A stretch of 64,000 bases of DNA. Source: Capsicum annuum. Its lineage: Eukaryota; Streptophyta; Magnoliopsida; Solanales; Solanaceae. The stretch spans positions 127,802,776-127,866,775 of the forward strand of contig NC_061118.1 in assembly GCF_002878395.1 (NCBI RefSeq). Direction: 5' to 3'. The position numbers and the translations under genes were made by a program. The notes under the pieces were generated by a model. That model searched no databases, had not been told where the DNA came from, and saw only the letters and a program-made list of their open reading frames with translations. Position 1 is the first letter of the stretch; the number at the start of each line of letters is the position of its first letter. Shown here piece by piece: positions 35,300 through 46,254 of the stretch.

Positions 35300-36777
35300 A
35301 CGTTTAATATAAAAGAAAATTTTCAATATGATTTAGTATGAAAGTTTTCATTTGGTAATTCAAATATTAATGATTTCAGGAGATTCCTACCGAGTCAGTG
35401 AGGAATTAAAAATGCATGCACAATAGGTATATAGGATTCAAGACATATTTTGGTGCGACTCACTTTTTTAGAGGATTATGTGCATATGTTATCGACCACA
35501 AATTTTTATTTAAAGACCAAGGAGATATATTGGAAGATGAGAACTTCCAAGTGGGATCCATGGTTTGAACCTGAGGTAGAAATGACAACAGTAGTTGCAT
35601 GGATTTTTTTGCCAAACCTACCACTAAAATTTTGTGCAAAGAATGCAATTTTTTCTATTGCATTGTAGGGAAGCCACTTATAGTAGATATGGCAATGAGG
35701 AATCAGATTCGACCCAGCTGTGCTAAAGTAAAGATAAAAGTAGATCTGATTACAAAATAGCTAGAAAGAGTCAAAATTAATGAGAAGGACTATATTACAT
35801 GAGAAATTAAGTCCAAGTGGATTACGATACGATACGACTATATGCAAAAATACTATAGGAAATGCTTTTTACAAGGCCAAGATTAAGAGAACTGTTGGAC
35901 TATACACCCAAAATTACTTGAAATGGAACACGAGGAAGGGGTTAAGGAAGAAAATATAGAGAAAGTAATGTTAGGGAATGTAATTACTTAAAGGGCTGAA
36001 GTATAAGGTGGAAAATGATTGGAAATAACCATTACAAATAAGAATGGATGACAATGAGAAGAAACAAATACAAAAAGGATAGGTATGGGAATATCTAAGG
36101 AAAAATAGACTATAAAGCTGAAATTCCTTTTTTTGCACTTAATGAAGTAGATAAAGTAAGGCAAGATGAGAGCCAGCCAAAAAATATAGTGAAGGAATGC
36201 AAAAAAGGTTGGGTGACTCAAAGTTTTGAAAAATAAAGCAAAAAGGAAAGAAAACACATACAAATAAAGTTAAAGGTCACAAAAGAGATGATAAAACAAA
36301 GGATAAAGGAAAAAAAAGTGGTGGAGATCAAGAAGTAGGTGAAATAAGTGGAAGAAAATCACAAAAATAGTCAAAAGAAATTTGATCAATATGAGCATCT
36401 AAATAAGAAGTCCAATAGTGAAAAATAGAGAGTTGATAAAGCATGAACAACCAAAAAATTTAGAACAATCAAAAGGTGTAGAGGAAGAAGGTGCAATAAC
36501 AGTATCAAAGGTAGATAAAAATGAAGTGTTACCATTAGATGTACAACCAAAATTATAAGATAATAAGGGACTGAATTCAAATGATGCCCAAGACAATACT
36601 GATATGGACAATAACATAAAAAAAGTTGGCTATTGGGGTGGTGTATCACCCAATCATATATACAAATTAAAGGATATCCATTCAAAAAGAAAGTAAAAAA
36701 GCGGAACATGACATTTGATTGGTCAAGCCAATTCCATACAAATAAGGAGTACTGCATTTCAAACTAATAAGTCTTAA
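35300..36777 (+). pseudogene. LINE ORF1 (DUF4283 and zinc knuckle)
   Basis: ORF1 would bind LINE RNA. The clean stretch 35,450-35,665 reads 'LTFLEDYVHMLSTTNFYLKT', 'KWDPWFEPEVE' and 'AWIFLPNLPLKF', the conserved C-terminal half of the DUF4283 domain of plant LINEs. After a stop at 35,666 the reading continues in other frames with a 'GKPL'-like turn. At 35,846-35,890 a zinc knuckle is degraded to 'YYRKCFLQGQD' followed by a stop and 'ENCW': the first Cys is Tyr and the His is Gln. From 35,950 to 36,770 the region is Lys/Asn-rich without a domain, as is common in ORF1 tails. Confidence 0.7.
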
Positions 36778-37625
36778 TGAATGCTCTACTTTGGAATATA
36801 AGGTCTGTGAATACTCACAAAGAATTTACTAGACTTGTTAATTTGAATAGAAGATATAAATTTTACTTTGTAGGATTGATGGAACTTTTTCAAGGTAGAC
36901 AAGAGCTAGAAGTATATAAAATAAAATAGGGGTTCAAACATGGTTTCGTAAATGTAAATAGAAAGATTTGGGCCTTCTAAGATGGATTGATGGAGGTAGA
37001 AATATTAAGAGATAAGGAACAATACCTTACTCTTAGGGTGATAAACCAAATTCTAGAAGTGTACATTGTAGTAACCTTGGTCTATACTAAATATTCTCAA
37101 GGAAAATGATTGCAGTTATGCGAATCTTTGAGTGATGTCTGTAATGACTTTCAGAAAACCTGGCTAGTTAGCGGAGATTTTAATGTTATCACTACTAAAA
37201 AGGAAACACTATGGGGATTACCTATGACTGAAGATGAGTTCAGGGACTTTAATCACTGTGTTAATGTTTTCAGCCTTATCAATATGAGATTTAAGGGTAG
37301 TAAATTTACATGGTGGAATAGAAGAATAGATAAGGCGAGCATATTCAAAAGGTTGGATAGATTTATGTGTAATCAATTGATTCCAGCGAAATTCCCTATT
37401 GTAGAAGTGGAATATCTCTTGAGGATTGGATCTGATCATGCCCTAATTCTTATCACTTTGAATAATGAGACAAAAGAAGTGATAAAATACTTTACGTTTT
37501 TAAATTTTTGGCTAAAAGAAGAGTCATTTATGGAGATTGTTAAATACAACTGGCATGATGATTTTGAAGGAAATCTATTTTTTGTATACCATTTCAAAAT
37601 AAAGAAACTAATAAAGGTTATTTGA
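36778..37625 (+). pseudogene. LINE endonuclease domain
   Basis: The apurinic/apyrimidinic-type endonuclease nicks the target DNA to prime reverse transcription. ATG at 36,778 starts 'MNALLWNIRSVN', the conserved N-terminal beta strand, followed by 'VGLMELFQ' (Glu of the metal site). The unbroken stretch 37,110-37,622 (171 codons) carries 'WLVSGDFNVI', 'KFTWWNRR', 'IFKRLDRFM' and 'GSDHALILI', so the catalytic Asp, Asn and His positions are kept. Stops occur before 37,110 and at 37,623. It is the longest plus-strand open frame in the window and has real family content. Confidence 0.8.
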
Positions 37626-39240
37626 CAGTGGAGTCAAGCAACTTTTGGTAATATATTTTAGGAAATTTTTACTTTAGAGAAGGTGATTAAAATAAAGGAG
37701 ACTCAATTTAAGAGAATACCTCAGGTTCAAATAGAGAAAGACTACATATAGCCCAAGTTAAATTAAACATATATTTACATAGAGAGGAAGAATTTTGGTA
37801 ACAAAATATAGGAATGGAATGGTTTAAGGTAAAGCAAGGAATACCATGTTTTCCATACTGTAGTTAGAGTTAGAAGAAATTGATTGAGCCTAAATATAAT
37901 TTACAATATAGAAGGAGAATGGATGGAATAACAAGAGGATATTACAAATACAACATTGCAGTTTTACAAAGACCAATTCAAGAGACAATTAGGAATTACT
38001 AATTTTGATATAAAGAGGTGATACCTATTATTACTGGGAGTGAACAGAATGATGAGATGAAAAGAATGTAAACCAAAGAAAAAGTCTTGAAATAATCATG
38101 GGATTAAATAGAAATAGTCTAAGTGGGCTAGATTGAATAAATAGAGCATTTTAACAAGATACATGGGAGATAGTGGGAGATGACATTTATAATATGGAAC
38201 AATATTTTTTTTGTGGAGAAAAAATTCCTAAATTTGTAAATCATACTAATCTGGTACTACACCCTAACAAGGTTATTATTTAGGCCTAAGACCTATATAT
38301 CTAAGCATCTTTATCAATAAAATATTCTCCAGGATTATACATGGGATAATAAAGGTTGTACCTCTAAGGATCATTTCTAGTGAAAATTTTGGATTTGTAT
38401 AGGGAAGAGGTATTGTTGAGAATATATTTTTGGTATAGAAGATAATAGTAAAAATTAGGAAGAGGGGTAAGTCTCCTAATTAGGTAATCAAGCTAGACAT
38501 GATGAAAGCCTATGGCAGAGTAGAATAGTTTTTTCCTATTTCAAGCTCCGAGGAAAATTGGCTTAAGTGATAGAATAGTAAGTTTGGTGTATAGGCTGAT
38601 AAGTAACAACTAGTATTCATTATTACTAAATGGTCATCCTAAAGGACTTTTTAATTGCTCCAAGGACTTAACAAGAGGATCCTTTATCTCCAACATTGTT
38701 TATTATAGTAGCGGAGGTTCTATCTTGAGCACTAAATCCATTACTAAGAAAATAGGAGTTTAAAAAGTTTGGTATGCCAAGAGGAAGTCCAATAATAAAT
38801 CATCTTGCCTTAGTAGATTATATGATAATTTTATGCAAGGCAGAGGCAGGAACTTTGAGAATTGGTAGCTGAGACTTTCCAAAAGTTTGAAAGAACATCA
38901 GGTTAGAGTATTGATAGAGTATCATCAATGAATCAAGTTCTATATATTTGAGTAGTAATACTTAAGAAAGGTATGTTATTTTAGTTGCAGTAGAAACTAA
39001 ATACTAAGGAAGGAATTTTCTACAAAAGGAAATAGAAAAGCAACTACAATCAGGAGGTCCATAGAATTAACTCGAAAATATAGGGATGGAAAGGAATGTT
39101 TTTATCCTATGGAGGAAGGGCAATTCTAATTAAACATTTTATCTAAAGTATTCTTATACATTGATTTCAATTATGAACCCACCTCAAAATGGGTTAAATG
39201 AAATTCAATAAATGATGAAATAATTTTTTTAGAGTAGTAG
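37626..39240 (+). pseudogene. LINE reverse transcriptase (broken)
   Basis: The linker to RT is read to about 38,290 ('QWSQATFGNIF', 'RPISLS'-like at 38,285). RT proper follows: 'ENFGFV' and 'GRGIVENIF' (about 38,380-38,425), 'VIKLDMMKAYGRVE' (38,483-38,523), 'QEDPLSPTLFI' (about 38,670-38,705) and 'ALVDYMIIL' at about 38,805-38,835. The last is the place of the catalytic (A/Y)xDD box, so one of the two Asp residues is lost. The reading ends at 'SIMNPPQNGLNEIQ' where the gypsy LTR cuts in at 39,241. Stops and frame changes occur throughout. Confidence 0.7.
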
Positions 39241-39999
39241 TGTCATGACCCAAACTAGGGCCTAGTTATAATGGGTATCTCAAGCCCCCCATGGACCGAA
39301 CACCATCCCCTTAGCCTAACCTTAAGAGCATAATAATAATAAATTTCAAGTGGAAGAAAACTAAAATAATGAAAGGTATGTGTATGATACTAAGAGAGAG
39401 AATATAAGTCAAATACAATGACCAACAACCCCACACTTGTCCACAAAGCCTCTACAACTAGAATACCAAATTAGGTAAGAGCATCACCTCGACCATGATA
39501 ATTGAACTATTCAATTCCCAAAATATGAACAGAACCTAAGAAAATGGAAAAGCTTTCTCGAAGATGGAGGTTCACTACTTCACAACAACTCAACGGATAA
39601 CCACACCACCTAACACTATATATGGGCAATAGAAAAGTCTTCTAAACCTACAACATGAAATGATGCAGAGTCCTAGGATGGTCAGTGGGATAAACACCGA
39701 TATGTAACTTAAAAAAGGAATAAATTAATGCTAATGCCAAAAGCACTCCAAAACTAAAACTATTCCAAAATCATATACACAATAGTTGTATACATATATA
39801 GGATGACGGGATTGGGAAGAGGATTTATTAACATGCATGTTTAAAAGTAAGTAACCTGAACTGAGTATCTCAATCAATCGTAAGGGAACCCATGCTCTAT
39901 ATGGGTTTGACTCCCTCTTCCAAAAGAGCCCAAGTGCATGTTAGCCGTATAAATCAAGTAAATTTGAGGAAGAGCTACAGAAACCAAGGCGATAGCCAT

Positions 40000-40002
<3 letters not shown>

Positions 40003-40048
<46 letters not shown>
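40003..40048 (+). repeat. TA microsatellite
   Basis: About 23 uninterrupted TA units inside the gypsy LTR. Confidence 0.95.
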
Positions 40049-40051
<3 letters not shown>

Positions 40052-40660
40052 TGTGTGCATGAATCACATGTCATAAAGCCCCCTCCCCCACACCAACAAA
40101 TAGGATTTCCATAGTAGTCCCCTCGAGATTACACCATCATGGTGAGCTACACAATCCCCATTAAGCACATATTAAAACATTAAGCACATAATTCCATCCC
40201 TGAAACCAAGTAGTCATTACTAGGCATTTACCACATGGTATCGTCATACCAATTATGCTTGCAAGGTGATATAATTATGCAATCGAATTAAAATTACCAA
40301 ATTGACTCCTAATTTCCATTTAAAATTCCAAACCATAGCCACCAAGGACATTCAAGTCCATTTTATCCATTTGTTCTTTAATGCACTACGACTATTTTAA
40401 AGGACAAGTTACATTATGCAATTAACCTTGTTTAAAAGCAAAATCTGCAAGTGGATTAAGGTTAATACTAATTCTAATTCCAAATATCCAGAATTAGGGA
40501 AAACCCATGACCCAATTCAAATTACAACACCAATGCACCCATTTAGTCCCAAAAAATCATCAACTAAAGCAGAAATAATGCATTTAAACTATGGAAATTG
40601 AATTCAAGCAATAATCATAACCCTTAACCCAAATTAAACCCAACCATTACAATCACATAA

Positions 40661-40665
40661 ACAAT
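40661..40665 (+). other. Target-site duplication (left) of the long-LTR element
   Basis: ACAAT here and ACGAT at 55,213-55,217 match at 4 of 5. Confidence 0.6.
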
Positions 40666-41194
40666 TGTAATGACCCTCTAAGTTATTTTTCACATTTCCA
40701 CTTATATACACTTATTAGAGCTTTCTCTTAGCTGCCCTAAGTTATTTATGGCTTTCTGGAACTGATAATTTAGTTATCGAGTAGTTCATTAAGTTCTTAG
40801 AGCCAATTCCCTATTTTGAAGTCTTCACTTGTTCCAAATAGACATCGGATGAAAACTTTAGTAAAACAATATCCAATGCAAATTTTAACTATACCAGTAG
40901 CTCTAAAATATTATTTTAGGACGAGTAGACATTTAGTTTGGGTCCCAATACACCCAAACTCATTTTGACCTATTGGTTGAAAAGTTAGAAAATTGGAAGT
41001 TTGCTTGTGGGACCAATATTGGTAGACGGATGGAAAATCTAACTTTTTCATCATATCCAAAACATCAAATTTAGTGTGGTTACATAATTCATTTGTGTGT
41101 ATTGGATTCTAATAAATCTTGATGTATTGTTAGATACTTGGAAAATTTTCCAAGTTTGCTGGTGCTGATGCTTGTGTGATTGCACAAAAGCCAC

Positions 41195-41310
41195 CATGGT
41201 CACCTAATTAAAAATGTAGAAAGTCCATGGAGATTGCCCCATTGCAATTACAATCCTTGGTCTGTGATAGCAATACCTCTGTACCTAGTATGGGTATAGA
41301 GGGGCTCTTT
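41195..41310 (+). promoter_or_regulatory. ACCATGGT palindrome block, 5' LTR copy
   Basis: AGCCACCATGGTCACC near 41,209 is a decayed version of the 14-base palindrome in the 3' LTR. The TATA position reads GGGTATAGAGGGG (41,292), weaker than the GTATAAAAGGG in the other LTR. Likely the promoter region of the element; inferred. Confidence 0.4.
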
Positions 41311-42239
41311 AGGCCATGTTTTGGGCATTTTTGACTCAACCTTGAGAATTAAAATGCTAAAAGAGTGTGATTACTTCAAATTTAGTCTTTGGAGTGACTT
41401 GGGAGTTTGATTAATATCTTTTATTGCAATTATGATCTAAATTAAGGAAAGATATCATCACTTTCTTACTAAACTCATTAGTTCTTGACCCAAAACCCCA
41501 AATAACTTAAAGGCTTGATTGTAGCCCCAAATTAGCTTGGTTTTCACCCATTTCTTGAGGACTATGATTCCTTGATCATGTATTAATGTTGGGTTGATCT
41601 CAAAACTGTAATTTCCATAAATGGGACCCACTTGGTTATTTTAGTGCCATTTTTTATCCTAAAGCATAATGGTGCAATATGCGTATTGTTATTCTCGTAT
41701 TGATGAGTAGATTACGATTGTAAAAGATAGATGGAATTTTGGAATTGTTAAGTGAAGATGGATATGATATAATTCTATTTTTGGGATTGATTCCTATAGC
41801 CTTCTTCTTAAATTGAACTAATTCTTAGAATGTATAAGATATAATGCTAGGTTTGAGATGTGGTTTTAGCATTGGGAGTATGGTTAGTTTATTTTACTTT
41901 ATTTGGTCTATTGTTGTGATCTTAAAACTGTAATTTAGGTGGAGCAGACTTAAATTCTCATTTTTATAGATGAAGTTCCTATCATAGGATTGGTTATGGC
42001 TTATTTAACATCTAGAAGTTGAACTAGATACCTTAGCCTAGTTTGGGGTGTAAATTCTCTAAATATGGGAAATTAAAAATTAGAAGTGGGTTCTTGTGTC
42101 TCATCTTAGGATAAGACTTGTGTTAGCCTTGTGGACATAGTTGCGGATAGTAGGCATAATTGAGACTATTGAGCCTTTAGAATAAGTTTTCTTCATGGCT
42201 AAGTAAATTTTGATGACTTTCCCCAGATTATGATTAACA

Positions 42240-42540
42240 GCTTATTGCCATGTTATTGGGCCTTTAGAGATGTTATTTCCTATTTGAAGTGATATTAGGC
42301 CTTTGGAGATGTCATTCCTCTTAGATATGATAATTCACCTATAGAGATGATATTCTTCATGGTCATGATACATGATAATAGATTTGAGATGCTTATTATT
42401 ATTATTATGCCTCCTAGATGTGAGATTCTTATTGAATTATGCCTTCTAGAAGTGAAATGCCTTCTATATATGAGATGAGTATAAATATGCCATATGGCTT
42501 GTAGAGAGGTCATGCCTCATAAATATGCTATGGCTTATAA
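42240..42540 (+). repeat. Short tandem words in 5' LTR
   Basis: A roughly 36-40 base unit with the words GGCCTTTAGAGATG and TTCCTCTTAGA, and then a TAGATGTGAGATG unit, recur in altered form here and at 52,540-52,800 in the other LTR. Confidence 0.6.
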
Positions 42541-43204
42541 TATGAGATAACGTATAGATATGATTATTGATATGTATTCTAAATACGTATGTAAGACAAA
42601 GGCTCTATTTATGATGCTATAATTATTACGACACATTATTAGGCCAAGGGTCATATTATGACATCAATTGGACATTCGGGAAGTGTTTATTATTGTAAGA
42701 GATGTGTTGCAAGATATATTTATAAATATAGATATACACACACACACATCTCTACTATGAGATGGAGAAAGATGCGACATGACACTTATGATTCCATTGA
42801 TTGAATACTGGCATGCATAGATTTGATACATTTATGATCATTATATCCATAAATGATGTGATTCTAGTTAAAATATGATCTTATGACTATTCTTCCTAAT
42901 TAAGGGTTAAATCCCACTTTTTATCTAAAATAAAGATTTCTTTCTAATAATAAATGCCTGACTTAATGGATACCTTATATACAAAAGACATTAATAATGA
43001 TGTTTGAAGATTATAGATTCTGGTCTATGATTTGACACTACTAATTATTCCAGTCATGAGATATTCCAACCTTTTTTACACTTTTATCATAATTTAGTCC
43101 CAAAGATCACTGTGGGCAATGGATTTATGGACTAACACTCTTTTAGCCATGGCTTGGGTTCGTGCACCTATTATATATATATATGTTTAGATTGATGATT
43201 GTGA

Positions 43205-43352
43205 TGATAGCCAGTAAGGTCAGAGGATGTTGTAATAATGATATTAATACCCGATAATGCCAGAGGATGATGTGGTAATCATATTGATACCCGAAAAGGC
43301 TGAAGGATGCTATGTTGATGATATTGATACCAGACAATGTCGGAGGATAATT
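43205..43352 (+). repeat. Minisatellite of about 44 bp, roughly three copies
   Basis: The unit contains GATATTGATACCCGA, AAGGCTGAAGGATG and a GTGATGAT-like stretch. The 3' LTR copy has more units (53,575-53,770). Confidence 0.75.
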
Positions 43353-44653
43353 ATATTTATATGTCTATGTATACATCTACCAATTTGAATTTGGATATCC
43401 CTATGTATGGAAATTATGTATATATACTCGACAAAGTTGAAGGAAGATTATGATGATAGTGATGGTTATGATGATGATATTATAAAATTATGGATTTTGG
43501 ATGCATCCATTCTATAATGTGCATTGCCTATCACCAGTATGCACCTATATCTATCAGCTCATGTAGGAGGGTTACATTGGTATGAGTGATGACTATGCCT
43601 TGAGGAATGTTGTATATTGATTAAACCTTCTAAGCCTTGAATAGTTGGGTCACGTGATTGGATCAGTTAGGTATTTAGTTATCTGGAGTAGTCAGTTACT
43701 CACATTTTTATTGACATTATTATTATAATTGTTCAGGATAGCTTATGATTGATTTGGAATTGAAGCTTGAGGTATGATTCTGACCTCTTTATATTATGAT
43801 TATATTATTTTGCATGACCAGCTGATGATGTGATATATTGATTAGAACCCTGAGTATTCTAATACTAGCTTCAACTATGATTCTAAGTCCTTAAATGGCT
43901 AGTCTGATGACTTAGGTTGTATTCAAGTAGACCTTTGCTATGTACTCTTATATATATATATCCTTAGCTCTTATTTGTATATTAGCAAGTGATAGGTGAT
44001 ATGGTGTTAAGATTCCTAATTATGATTCGAATAAGATAGTGAATTCTTATTATTTCCTTAGCCTTAATATGGTAAGTCTCTATGACATGAATAGGATAGG
44101 TTATACTTATTGTCTCATTGAATCTCTTATACGGTTGCTGGATATTTGGATATAGTTTTTCATTCTATTTAAATATTATATATCTGCTTTATCTTTGGAG
44201 CTCAATTGGTAGTTGCCTATTGAGTACCAAGTGTTTGGTATTTATACTACACTTTTGTGACCTTCATATCATAGTGCGAGTTATCACCATTGATGTGTAC
44301 ATCATGCAGAGCAGCCATAGTTTGGAGCCATAAAGTGAGCTCCTGATACTTTGAGTATTTACTTATGTCACTATTATGTATTACATAGTCTCTATGTTGC
44401 ATTCAGAGATAAGTTGTATTAGTATATCCATTTGTACTTCACTTTGAAATCTAATTTATGTAGAACCTCTTGTACTAATACCACCAGGTTTTAAGATTAT
44501 ATTGTGTAATTGATTGTATATTTCATATATTATATATTCTTTCCTTAATATCTTTGGGTAGTTCGTTACTAGCCATTTCTAATAATGCATTTGACTTGCC
44601 TACTGGTGGGTTATAGTAGGAGCCATCAAGATCCAAGAAATTGGGTTGTGACA

Positions 44654-44900
44654 AATTAGTATCAGAGCCTATGTTTCACCAGTGTGTTAATATAAAACCT
44701 AAGTGTTTAGTAGAGTCATGCGGATTGGTGCGGAGATGTCCGTAACCTATATTTAGAAGGCTACAAAGACAATCTTAGGAAATTTATTTATTGACTCACT
44801 TTCATGTGTCTGCACTGAAATGAGCGTTAATCATATTTCTTAACTCTATTCATTCCTAAATGGGCAGTGTGAGATGGTTTATAGACATGGATAAACTTTG
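44654..44900 (+). other. Primer site and leader of the long-LTR element
   Basis: TTAGTATCAGAGCC at 44,656 is a one-base variant of the initiator-Met site TTGGTATCAGAGCC and directly follows the LTR. The leader that follows has the usual wording (GCGGATTGGTGCGGAGATG at about 44,730). There is no coding content. Confidence 0.7.
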
Positions 44901-46254
44901 ACATATTTTTTTAGCTTCAGTGCAGTATCGAACTAGAAATTTAGAGATGGATATTGAATAAATTTAGTGTCTGCTAAAGGATTTAAGACCAGCTTAATCT
45001 CCAATAAAGCTTGTGACTACTTCAGCTCTTTAAGGTTCAACATCGAAGATTCGAGTCATGTTGTAGACCCCTCCCCGCCATGGATGACATTTGATTCATC
45101 GAGTATTTCTTAGACTAGAGTTAGGTCTACTGGTGTTAATTAGGGTTCTTTACTAGTTTTTGAGTTTAAGATAGTATTTATTAATTGAGCCTAGCATTTT
45201 CCTATTCTATATCCTTTAGAGCAAGACATAGTGCATAGATTTGTTAGAGGATCGGCATTGCCACTTTGTTTGGTGTTAGAGTAATTCATAGTAGTTGGGT
45301 CTTACTTCTCTCAGGTTGTTAATCATTCGAGAGCCATAGAGAGACTACATATTGAGACTTATGGAGGTGGCGGCAAGAGGTCATGACCTTGGTAATATGT
45401 TATTGGTATTTTATCCGGGAGTAAGGATCCTTTCGGTAAAGGTCAACTTCACTTGTAGCGCATCATCTCTACATAAGCAGTATTTCGTACTATGAATGGT
45501 CCTTATATTTAGCATGCTGATTATAGTTGGCAGAGTTCTTATCAAACCTTGCTTAGTTCTTGGTATGGGTCTTCATGCCATGGTAGTTATTCTAGATTAT
45601 AAGGGGTAGTATCTCAAATTATTCTAAGATCTTGTTTTGAATGAGTTGTGATTATACAGTAGCTGAAAGAGTGCCCCGAATATGATTTAGTTGATCAGAA
45701 AGAGCTAGCATGTATTCCCCAACAACCTATAATTCCTGAAACAACTATGACTATGGAAAGGATGATCATTCGAAATAGAGAGTGCTCTCAACATCAGTTG
45801 GCTAGCCATTTGGGCTCAGTTTGTTTTTGCCATTTTCGTGCACAGGAGTTTCTAAGACTAAAGACATATCGGCTATTGTCATAGAGAGTGTCCCTGATAT
45901 GGGATTGCTAAACTTTTATCTCATTTAGATCAGCCTCATGATGATTGTGGCACCTTCTGTTAGAGGTATTGAGCTTAGTATCTCATTTGATAATTCAGTA
46001 GGTTGGTCAAAGTTTGGACCCATTTAGATTTGTTATCTCGTAGATCTATCAGGCATGTGGTAGTGCATATCATCATAATTGGTGTGCTTTTATTTCCCTG
46101 TATTTACCTTTTCATTGTGTGTATTGGGTTCTTTGTACCCATTGATGATTATATTCTTTCATAAGTTCATATGGATTATTATGTTCCTTATTATTGAATC
46201 ATGATTATATGACTATCTCCATGGCTTATTTCTTTTAGTAGTGTATGGGCTAGA
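44901..46254 (+). pseudogene. Degraded gypsy gag
   Basis: Weak gag-like reading: 'RFVRGSALPLC' (about 45,238) followed in other frames by 'RAIERLHIET', a basic Gly-rich stretch, and 'SYQTLLSSWYGSSCHGSYS'. At 45,633-45,675 a zinc knuckle can be guessed ('CFE', a TGA stop where Cys belongs, then 'LKECP'). No frame stays open for more than about 60 codons. The downstream part to 46,254 shows nothing further. Assignment rests on order and short motifs only. Confidence 0.45.

Larger units (their letters stand above)
35290..39240 (+). mobile_element. L1-type LINE (non-LTR retrotransposon), 3' end missing
   Basis: Order: ORF1 with the plant DUF4283-type domain and a zinc knuckle, apurinic endonuclease, reverse transcriptase. 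This is the normal plant L1 layout. The 5' border is uncertain, and no promoter or poly(A) tail is visible. The C-terminal part of the RT ORF stops at 39,240, where a minus-strand gypsy LTR begins with TGTCATGACC. I did not find the missing LINE 3' end to the right in the window. Numerous stops show it is long dead. Confidence 0.8.
39241..40665 (-). repeat. 3' LTR of the LINE-nested gypsy element, distal part
   Basis: TGTCATGACCCAAACTAGGG at 39,241 is the reverse of the LTR end. It is closely related to the solo LTR end at 46,255 (TGAAATGACCTGAACTAGGG). It is interrupted at 40,666 by the plus-strand element and continues at 55,213. Confidence 0.7.
40666..44653 (+). repeat. 5' LTR (4.0 kb) of the long-LTR element
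   Basis: It starts TGTAATGACCCTC and ends GGGTTGTGACA. It matches 50,784-55,212 throughout, for example 'CCAATTCCCTATTTTGAAGTCTTCA' around 40,803 and 50,921. It carries several short tandem-repeat tracts. Open frames within it have no domain content. Confidence 0.85.

Noticed and set aside
36386..36757. 123-codon minus-strand hydrophobic open frame
   Set aside because: It is antisense to the Lys/Asn-rich tail of LINE ORF1. The Phe/Leu/His-rich translation is a by-product of A-rich sense sequence.
39874..40074. 66-codon minus-strand frame with an Ile-Tyr repeat
   Set aside because: The repeat is the translation of a TA microsatellite inside an LTR.
43205..43352. Regular repeats considered as a CRISPR array
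   Set aside because: The units are contiguous and diverged, without unique spacers, and lie in a plant LTR. This is a minisatellite.
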